Shown here: in pieces, positions 1-5,277 of the stretch
How positions within the stretch are numbered: the first letter of the stretch is position 1
Layout of the letters: each line of letters opens with the position of its first letter
Translations under genes and position numbers: made by a program
Assembly: GCA_937891875.1 (NCBI GenBank)
Contig: CALATR010001300.1
Coordinates: 1-11,279, forward strand
Length of the DNA stretch: 11,279 bases
Origin: an uncultured Pseudomonadota bacterium
GTDB lineage: Bacteria; Myxococcota_A; UBA796; GCA-2862545
Direction: 5' to 3'
Notes under the pieces: model-generated
Database searches by the model: none
The model's input: the letters and a program-made list of their open reading frames with translations, nothing else
Told to the model about the DNA's origin: nothing

Positions 1-296
1 CGGTCCACCTTCTCGCCGACCAGCTTGGCGAGGTCGTCCGTCGGTCGGGCGTTGTAGCGTCCCAGGAGCCCGCCGAGGTCGAAGGAGACGCAGCCGAAGC
101 CGTCCGCCCGCAGGCGGTCCTCCATGATGTCGAAGATGCGCCGGGTCTGGAAGAAGCCGTGCAGCAGCAGCACATGGTCGTCGAAGTCGGCGAAGTCGCG
201 CTTGGCGTCGATGCGGTTGCTGCGCAGGTAGATGCCGCGGATGCTGCCCAGCTGGTCCTTGCTCGCGCGGTACAGGCCTGCAGGGGTCCACTTCAC
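1..296 (-). CDS. alpha/beta-hydrolase (lipase-like), N-terminal part only
   Basis: Only the first 98 codons lie in the window; the gene continues past position 1. About 36 leading residues precede a hydrophobic strand ending in His-Gly-Phe-Phe-Gln-Thr (residues 46-51). This is the HG-x oxyanion-hole strand typical of alpha/beta-hydrolases and triacylglycerol-lipase-like esterases. A helix and the next strand (residues 69-74, CVSFDL) follow in the usual order. The nucleophile Ser and the catalytic Asp/His would lie outside the window. The GTG start at 294-296 is chosen because GGAGA lies about 8 nt upstream and an in-frame TAA lies about 36 nt upstream, so no much longer start is possible. No signal peptide is seen at this start, suggesting a cytoplasmic or peripheral protein. 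It is divergent from the lipoprotein gene at 380. The fold call is fairly safe; the substrate is unknown. Confidence 0.68.
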   Translation of the reverse strand, partial: MKWTPAGLYRASKDQLGSIRGIYLRSNRIDAKRDFADFDDHVLLLHGFFQTRRIFDIMEDRLRADGFGCVSFDLGGLLGRYNARPTDDLAKLVGEKVD

Positions 297-364
297 GGGG
301 ACGGTCTCCGGGGCGGGTCGGGCAGCGAGCGGTTAACGTGAAGGGCGGCCGGATGGCGGCGCTC

Positions 365-370
365 GGAGGG
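365..370 (+). promoter_or_regulatory. Shine-Dalgarno site choosing the lipoprotein start
   Basis: GGAGGG at 365-370 lies 9 nt before ATG 380 and 3 nt before ATG 374. Its spacing favours 380 and argues against the upstream in-frame GTG at 338, which has no such site and would put a charged, non-signal leader ahead of the signal peptide. Confidence 0.6.
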
Positions 371-379
371 AACATGCGC

Positions 380-958
380 ATGGCTCGTGGACTGACTGCA
401 CTCCTGGTCGTGGGAGGCCTGGCGCTGGTCGGCTGCAAGGACGGCAACGGCAACAACCCCGACGACACCGGCAGCGGCATCCCGAACCCGGACGGCACGG
501 ACAAGGACTGCACCCTGGACCACGCGCCGCAGTTCGAGCTGCGCGCGTCGGCGGTCGAGCCCGACTGGTACGAGACCAGCAGCGGCGTGAAGTGCCTGCC
601 CACCGTGCTCATCGAGGCGGTCGACATCACCGACGACGACGGCGACCTCACCTACTACAAGATGGACGTCTGGTTCGACGGTGTGGTCGACGGCCGCGTG
701 CTCACCGAAGGCGTGAAGTCGCGGATCGAGAACCGCATCGAGGGAGAGGACTGCGAGGTCGACTTCCTCCCCGGCGTCGGCATGAAGCTCGGCATCGCCG
801 GCGGTGGCACCAGCAGCCCCGCCTTCGACACCGAGACCGAGTTCGGCGTCGTCATCCAGGACGACAACGGCAACGAGAGCTACGACGGCGAGCCCAAGGT
901 GATCAGCGTGGTGACGCCCAAGGCGATCACCGACGACTCGGAGTGCCCGGACCGCTAG
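380..958 (+). CDS. Asp-rich lipoprotein of unknown function
   Basis: A hydrophobic signal sequence of 18 residues ends in the lipobox Leu-Val-Gly-Cys, with the lipidated Cys encoded at 434-436. The protein should therefore be exported, lipid-modified and membrane-anchored; Lys at +2 does not suggest inner-membrane retention. A low-complexity linker rich in Asn, Asp, Gly and Pro follows, as is common in myxobacterial surface lipoproteins. A folded region of about 150 residues comes next. It has four further Cys that could form disulfides, and Asp-rich stretches (DITDDDGDL, QDDNGNE) resembling the Ca-binding loops of cadherin/Ig-like domains. I recognise no enzyme motif. ATG 380 is preferred from the Shine-Dalgarno spacing; ATG 374 is possible. 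It converges on the GFA gene with a 17-nt gap. Being a lipoprotein is well supported; the role is unknown. Confidence 0.85.
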   Translation: MARGLTALLVVGGLALVGCKDGNGNNPDDTGSGIPNPDGTDKDCTLDHAPQFELRASAVEPDWYETSSGVKCLPTVLIEAVDITDDDGDLTYYKMDVWFDGVVDGRVLTEGVKSRIENRIEGEDCEVDFLPGVGMKLGIAGGGTSSPAFDTETEFGVVIQDDNGNESYDGEPKVISVVTPKAITDDSECPDR

Positions 959-975
959 CCGCCCTCACGGTGCGA

Positions 976-1410
976 TTACGCGCCGAGTGCTCGAAACGGG
1001 TTCTCGTACGTCGTCTGTCCGACAAAGGCCCAGGTGTCGTGCAGGCCGTCCAGGAAGACGATCGGCACGCCGTGCAGGTCGACCCCTTCCAGGGTGTTGA
1101 CGTTGAACGTCACGAATGCGCCGCCCAGCTCGGGCAGGTCGCCGGCTCCGTACACCATGACGTGGCAGTGCGGACACGCGGTGTGGCCGGGCTCGATGGG
1201 CAGGGGCTCGCCGTCGGCGGACAGCCGCGTGAAGGCCTCGGGCTTGACCACCTTCGACCACCAGCCGTGCTTGGTGCACCAGGTGCAGTTGCAGCGGGCG
1301 GTGCCCTCGCCCAGGTCGACTCGGACCTGGTAGCGGATGTGGCCGCAGTGGCAGGCGCCGTTCAGGGTCTGCACACCGGGTGCGAGGGGCAGTCGGGGAG
1401 TCGGGGTCAT
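976..1410 (-). CDS. GFA-family zinc protein (glutathione-dependent formaldehyde-activating enzyme/CENP-V fold)
   Basis: This 144-residue protein carries the full Cys set of the GFA family in order: Cys20-x-Cys22-Gly, Cys40-x-Cys42-x-x-Cys45 and Cys79-x-x-Cys82. In this family the seven Cys bind a structural and a catalytic zinc. The founding member promotes S-hydroxymethylglutathione formation from formaldehyde, but most family members have no proven substrate, so detoxification is only a possibility. Length is normal for a single-domain GFA protein. The ATG start is supported by GGAGG 5 nt upstream. There is no signal peptide, so it is cytoplasmic. It is divergent from the WYL regulator at 1494 across an 83-bp gap with two inverted repeats, which suggests control by that regulator. 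Its 3' end faces the lipoprotein gene. Confidence 0.9.
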   Translation of the reverse strand: MTPTPRLPLAPGVQTLNGACHCGHIRYQVRVDLGEGTARCNCTWCTKHGWWSKVVKPEAFTRLSADGEPLPIEPGHTACPHCHVMVYGAGDLPELGGAFVTFNVNTLEGVDLHGVPIVFLDGLHDTWAFVGQTTYENPFRALGA

Positions 1411-1433
1411 GGGATCCTCCTTCGGTCGTCGTG

Positions 1434-1448
1434 ACCGTCATGCACGGT
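1434..1448. promoter_or_regulatory. inverted repeat ACCGT-N5-ACGGT, possible operator
   Basis: Perfect 5-bp arms (1434-1438 and 1444-1448) with a 5-nt spacer lie midway between the divergent GFA and WYL genes. The 15-bp symmetrical span suits a dimeric repressor. A TAGGAT sequence at 1450-1455 could be a weak -10 box for the WYL gene, but no good -35 is visible. The arms are short, so chance occurrence is possible. Confidence 0.35.
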
Positions 1449-1460
1449 GTAGGATGGATT

Positions 1461-1479
1461 GCGGACGGATCCTGTCCGC
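1461..1479. promoter_or_regulatory. inverted repeat GCGGAC-N7-GTCCGC, possible WYL-regulator operator
   Basis: Perfect 6-bp arms (1461-1466 and 1474-1479) with a 7-nt spacer end 14 nt before the WYL regulator's ATG. The position, between promoter and Shine-Dalgarno site, suits autorepression. As RNA it could also form a small hairpin just upstream of the ribosome binding site. The binding protein is inferred from position only. Confidence 0.42.
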
Positions 1480-1493
1480 GATGTGGAGGGTCC

Positions 1494-2477
1494 ATGGCCG
1501 ATCCGGCGACGCGCCTGTTTCGCTGCCTGATGTTGCTCCAGGAACGCCGATTCTGGAGCGGCGAGGATCTGGCGCGCGAGCTGGGCGGGGTGACGGCGCG
1601 GACCGTGCGCCGGGACGTCGAGCGCCTGCGCGACCTGGGCTTTCCGGTCCACGCGACCAGCGGCGTCGGCGGTGGGTATGCGCTCGCCGCGGGCACCCAG
1701 CTGCCGCCCCTCCCGTTCGATGACGACGAGGCGATCGCGGTGGCGCTCGGTCTGCGCATGGCCTCGTCCGGCCCGGTGGCGGGCCTGGAGCAGGCGAGCG
1801 TGCGGGCGCTGGGCAAGCTGGAGACCGTGCTCCCCCCGCGACTGCGCCTGCGCCTGCGCGAGCTCGAGGGGATCGGCCTGCCCATGGGGGCGGATCTGCA
1901 GCGGGTGTCCGGCCGGGTCCTCGCCGCGATCGCCCGGGCCTGCAGAGAGCACCGGGTCCTGCGCTACACCTACCGCTCGCCGGGGCGCGACCCCGCCCTG
2001 CGCACGGTCGAGCCCCTGCTCCTGACCCACTCCGCGTGGCGCTGGTACCTGCTGGCGTGGGATCGGGACCGGGACGACTGGCGCACGTTCCGCCTCGATC
2101 GCATGGAAGAGGACGGGATCGTCGAGGGGGATCGCTTCCGGCCGCGGGACCCGCCCGCCGAGGATGCCGAGGCCTGGGTGCGGGAACAGGTGTCGACCTG
2201 GCCCGGTCGGCGGACGGTGCGCGCGCGGGTGTCGGCGTCGGCGGAGGTGGTGCGCCAGGCCCTGCCCGTCGGGCTCGGCACGGTGACGCCAGATGGGGAG
2301 CAGCACTGCATCCTGGAGCTTCCTCGAGACGATCCGGAGCGGGCCGCCCTGTACCTGCTCATGCTCGGCCACGATCTGCAGGTTCCGGACGACGCCGAGG
2401 TCCGCGCTGCCTTTGCCCGCCTGGCCCTTCGCTGCACCCTCGCCTCGGAAACCCGCAGCGCGGGCGCGCATCCCTGA
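1494..2477 (+). CDS. WYL-domain transcriptional regulator (DeoR-like HTH)
   Basis: This 327-residue protein has the standard layout of WYL regulators. Residues 8-64 form a DeoR/HTH_11-type winged helix, with recognition helix about 34-49 (TARTVRRDVERLRDLG) and a Gly-rich wing (SGVGGGYAL). Residues about 148-222 form the WYL domain, with the signature Trp184-Tyr185-Leu186 followed by FRLDRM. The remainder matches the C-terminal WCX-type extension. WYL domains sense small ligands or nucleic acid; the ligand here is unknown. ATG 1494 has GGAGG 4 nt upstream and gives the family's usual N-terminus; the frame is open further upstream (ATG 1440), but that leader looks non-coding. It is divergent from the GFA gene and followed after 4 nt by the barrel gene, so it may control both and itself. 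Confidence 0.9.
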   Translation: MADPATRLFRCLMLLQERRFWSGEDLARELGGVTARTVRRDVERLRDLGFPVHATSGVGGGYALAAGTQLPPLPFDDDEAIAVALGLRMASSGPVAGLEQASVRALGKLETVLPPRLRLRLRELEGIGLPMGADLQRVSGRVLAAIARACREHRVLRYTYRSPGRDPALRTVEPLLLTHSAWRWYLLAWDRDRDDWRTFRLDRMEEDGIVEGDRFRPRDPPAEDAEAWVREQVSTWPGRRTVRARVSASAEVVRQALPVGLGTVTPDGEQHCILELPRDDPERAALYLLMLGHDLQVPDDAEVRAAFARLALRCTLASETRSAGAHP

Positions 2478-2481
2478 CGCC

Positions 2482-3363
2482 GTGCTCCTGCTCCTGCTGA
2501 CCCTGATCCCCGCCAAGGCGGCCTCGCCCTGGACCCTGCCCGAGGGCGCGACCTCGGTGTACGCCGGGGTCGGTGTCAGCACGTTCGCCACCGGAATGTC
2601 CGGCTTCTCCCGCGATCGCTACCTGCAGAGCCGCCTCGCTCTGTGGGCCGGCCGCGGCCTCGGTGAGCGCACCCAGCTGAGCCTGTCCCTGCCGCTCGTG
2701 CATACCCGCGTGCTCGAGGATCCGGACGAAGGACCGTGCCCCTCGGGCGACTACTGCAAGCCGTCGACCTCGCTCGGATCGGTCGAGGTGGCCGTGCAGC
2801 ACCGGATCTCCGGGGGAGGCGTGCCCTTCGCCGTGCGGCTCGGGCTGTTCGGCGATCCCTGGAACGCCCCGACCCGCGGCCGGTGGACGAACGCGGGGCA
2901 GGGGACCTTCGGCGGCGTCGTCGACGCGATCACCGGGACGTCTGCGGGGGAGGACACCCGCTGGGCCACCGCGGCCGTGCTGGGGCTCGCCGTACCCGTC
3001 CCCCAGCGCGCCACCTCGGCCTCCGGAGACGTGCGCTGGCTGCCTGCCCCGACCCTGCGGGCCACCGTCGAGGGCTCCGTGCAGCACGGCATCATCCAGG
3101 CGACCGTCGCGCTCCACGGCCACCAGCGCCTCTATGGCGAGCCCTACGGTCCGGACTGGGTGCGCGACTGGCGACCGGTCCTCGATCGCTGGCGCGTCAC
3201 CCGCTGGGGGGAGGTCCGTCCGGAGCTGAAGCTGTCGGTGCTGCATCCCGGCGGTCGCTCGGGCGTGCACCTGGCGGCCAGCCGCTCGGTGCTGGTCGCC
3301 GCCGGCCCGCCCGACCTGTGGGATGTCGGGCTCGGCGTGCACGTCTACCTGCCAGGCGACTGA
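2482..3363 (+). CDS. probable outer-membrane beta-barrel protein
   Basis: This 293-residue protein starts with a run of Leu and an Ala-Lys-Ala site (around residue 14), a plausible Sec signal peptide. The rest alternates polar and hydrophobic residues in short strands with Gly/aromatic turns, such as SVYAGVGVSTF, TQLSLSLPLVHTR, VEVAVQHRI, PFAVRLGLFG, ATVALHGH and GVHLAASRSVLVAAG. It ends in WDVGLGVHVYLPGD. That pattern suits an outer-membrane barrel of the transporter-like or MetA-pathway type. Cys86 and Cys92 could close a loop disulfide. I assign no substrate. GTG 2482 is chosen because it begins the signal peptide and lies 4 nt after the WYL stop. It has no good Shine-Dalgarno site, so translation is probably coupled to the upstream gene. 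An in-frame start inside the regulator gene would give a non-signal leader. Its stop lies 2 nt from the stop of the opposing gene. Confidence 0.72.
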   Translation: MLLLLLTLIPAKAASPWTLPEGATSVYAGVGVSTFATGMSGFSRDRYLQSRLALWAGRGLGERTQLSLSLPLVHTRVLEDPDEGPCPSGDYCKPSTSLGSVEVAVQHRISGGGVPFAVRLGLFGDPWNAPTRGRWTNAGQGTFGGVVDAITGTSAGEDTRWATAAVLGLAVPVPQRATSASGDVRWLPAPTLRATVEGSVQHGIIQATVALHGHQRLYGEPYGPDWVRDWRPVLDRWRVTRWGEVRPELKLSVLHPGGRSGVHLAASRSVLVAAGPPDLWDVGLGVHVYLPGD

Positions 3364-3365
3364 GC

Positions 3366-5054
3366 CTACTCGGGCGCGGGGGCGTCCGTGTCGGTGTCCT
3401 CGGGCGTCGGCTCCTCGACCGGGGGCGCGTCGGCGTCGCGGCAGCAGCGGAACGACAGGGTCGGGTGGGCGTAGCCGGTCGACTCGTCGGTGCCGTAGGC
3501 GCAGCGGCTGCCCTTCTCGGCGCTCGACAGCTGGCCGCCCTTGACCGTGCGCCGATTGGGTGCGCCGTCCGGGGCGGTGGCGGTCCACTCCTTCATGCCG
3601 CCGGACATGTCGAACACGCCCCAACCGCTGCGACAGTCGGCGTACTGACCGCTCTTCCAGTCGGTGGTGAGGCCGTCGCCGCAGAAGTCGGGGTCGAACG
3701 TGTCGCCGTAGCTGTAGACGAAGTTGAGCGGACCCTTGCAGGCCTTCTCCCACTCCTGCGCCGAGCACAGGCGCTTGCCCTGCGCCTCGCACTGCTCGTG
3801 GGCCTCCTGCCAGGTGACCTTGGCCACGGGCGTGCCGTTGAGCGCGTTGGGGTACTCGAACGCGTCGATCATGAAGCCCTCGGTCTCCACGATCTCGTGC
3901 AGGGGCTCGGCCCCCTTGTTCGCGAACGGGTCGTGGTTGAGGCGACCCATGACGAACGGACCGGGCGGCACGTAGATCATGCCCTTCGGATGCCGATCCT
4001 GCATGGCCTGACGCTCGGCGTCGGTGGGCCTCGTGTGCTGCTCGCGGACCGACAGGCGGACCTCCTGATCCTCGACCTGGGCCGACTTGGTGGAGTCGGA
4101 GCTGACGAGCGCGTACACGCCGACCGCGACTGCGAGGACCAGGACCGCGCCGATGCCGGCGATCGCCAGGACCAGCGGACCGGTCCGGGCCTCCTCCTGA
4201 GGCTCGGTCGACGCGGACTCGATGACCCGCTGGATCCCCGAGGACAGGTCCCGGGCGCTGCGGTAGCGGTCGTCCGGGCTGTGGGCCATGGCCAGCTCGA
4301 CCACGTCGTCGACGAGCTTGGGCAGCTCCGGACGCTGCTGGGTGAGCGGCATGAAGGTGCCGACCGGCGCCGAGCCCGAGAGCATGTGGTAGAAGACGAC
4401 GCCCGCCGAGTAGATGTCCGAGCGCATGGACGCGACCGGCTCGAAGCTCTTCAGCTCGGGGGCCAGGTACTGGGCGTCCCCCCGGGTGTACTCGTCCTCG
4501 ACCAGGTAGCTGGTGGGCACGAGGTCCCACAGGCAGGCCCCGAAGAGCTTGACGTGGGCGACGAAGTTCTGCTGGCGCGGACCGGCGTAGCGGACGTTGA
4601 CCAGGATGTGCTCGGGCCGCAGGGCACGGAAGAAGACGCCTTCCTCGTGCAGGGTGGCGAGGGCCTCCAGCACCTGGTTGATGACCTGTGCTGCGTCCTT
4701 GAGCGCGAACTTCTTGCCGCTGACCTTGTACTCCTGCATGAGCTGCAAGAGGGTCTTCGACTCGAAGTCCTCCCAGGTGAAGAACTGGGCGCCGTTGTTC
4801 TCACCGAGCTCGCCGAGGCGGACCAGGTGGGGGTTGCGCAGGTCCTTGGCCCCGCGGAACGTCTCACGAAGTGCATCCGGCGTCGTCGCGTCCATCACCT
4901 CGGGACGCAGCACCGTGAGCCGCACGAACTTGCCGCTCTTGAGGTGCTTGACCCGGTAGGTCACGCCGAGCGGGGTATCGCCGAGTCGATCGGTGACCTC
5001 GTACTTCGACGCCAGCACGTCGCCGCGGGAGTACTCGAGCTTTCCGTTGGACAC
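3366..5054 (-). CDS. membrane-anchored pseudokinase fused to a SUMF1/FGE-sulfatase domain
   Basis: This 562-residue protein has three parts. Residues about 18-280 have a Ser/Thr protein-kinase fold. One transmembrane helix lies at about 293-318. After a linker, residues about 358-540 form a SUMF1/formylglycine-generating-enzyme-like domain (MIYVPPGPFVMG, KRLCSAQEWEKAC, DMSGGMKEW, SFRCCRD), ending in an acidic, Pro-rich tail. The kinase should be cytoplasmic and the SUMF1 domain periplasmic. All main kinase residues are replaced: the VAIK Lys is Thr47, the HRD Asp is Ala144, the catalytic-loop Asn is His149 and DFG reads Gly-Ala-Cys (172-174). The Gly loop is also degenerate. The structural APE (198-200) and the alpha-F Asp213 remain. 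I cannot find the paired Cys of true FGE, so that activity is doubtful too. GTG 5054 has GGAG 5 nt upstream; the adjacent GTG 5057 is too close to it and GTG 5135 lacks a site. A scaffold or sensor role is inferred. Confidence 0.88.
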   Translation of the reverse strand: MSNGKLEYSRGDVLASKYEVTDRLGDTPLGVTYRVKHLKSGKFVRLTVLRPEVMDATTPDALRETFRGAKDLRNPHLVRLGELGENNGAQFFTWEDFESKTLLQLMQEYKVSGKKFALKDAAQVINQVLEALATLHEEGVFFRALRPEHILVNVRYAGPRQQNFVAHVKLFGACLWDLVPTSYLVEDEYTRGDAQYLAPELKSFEPVASMRSDIYSAGVVFYHMLSGSAPVGTFMPLTQQRPELPKLVDDVVELAMAHSPDDRYRSARDLSSGIQRVIESASTEPQEEARTGPLVLAIAGIGAVLVLAVAVGVYALVSSDSTKSAQVEDQEVRLSVREQHTRPTDAERQAMQDRHPKGMIYVPPGPFVMGRLNHDPFANKGAEPLHEIVETEGFMIDAFEYPNALNGTPVAKVTWQEAHEQCEAQGKRLCSAQEWEKACKGPLNFVYSYGDTFDPDFCGDGLTTDWKSGQYADCRSGWGVFDMSGGMKEWTATAPDGAPNRRTVKGGQLSSAEKGSRCAYGTDESTGYAHPTLSFRCCRDADAPPVEEPTPEDTDTDAPAPE

Positions 5055-5266
5055 CACGTCTCCAGGTTCGGTCGATCCGCAACAGGAGGACGTGCACCCT
5101 CCCTGCGGGACCAGTCGGCTCGGACGGTAGCACACTGTAGGGCGCGTTCCGTTTCACCCCTCACGCATCGGGTACCCGCACGAGCAGGACGGCGTCGGAG
5201 GAGCCGAGGAGGCAGGAGCATTCGGGGGCAGCGGGACGCCCGAGTCGTCCGACCTACAATGCGACC

Positions 5267-5272
5267 AGGAGG
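5267..5272 (+). promoter_or_regulatory. AGGAGG ribosome binding site supporting a CTG start
   Basis: A consensus AGGAGG ends 5 nt before CTG 5278 in the frame of the STAND regulator. No ATG, GTG or TTG lies in that frame between the stop at 5128-5130 and ATG 5344, and ATG 5344 has no Shine-Dalgarno site. Confidence 0.6.
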
Positions 5273-5277
5273 ACGAC

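Noticed and set aside
338..379. GTG 338 as the lipoprotein start
   Set aside because: No ribosome binding site, and it adds a charged leader before a complete signal peptide; GGAGGG at 365-370 supports 380 or 374.
3366..3990. SUMF1 domain as the variable protein of a diversity-generating retroelement
   Set aside because: FGE-fold proteins can be such targets, but no reverse transcriptase or template repeat is in the window, and I saw no adenine-biased repeat at its 3' end.
2359..4530. Long minus-strand open frame
   Set aside because: It overlaps the C-terminal half of the pseudokinase in another frame and the barrel gene antisense; the translation is low-complexity Arg/Gly/Pro with no motif.
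5255..5260. TACAAT as a -10 box for the STAND regulator
   Set aside because: It matches 5 of 6 consensus bases, but there is no -35 at 16-18 bp and transcription would start on the AGGAGG, leaving no usable leader.
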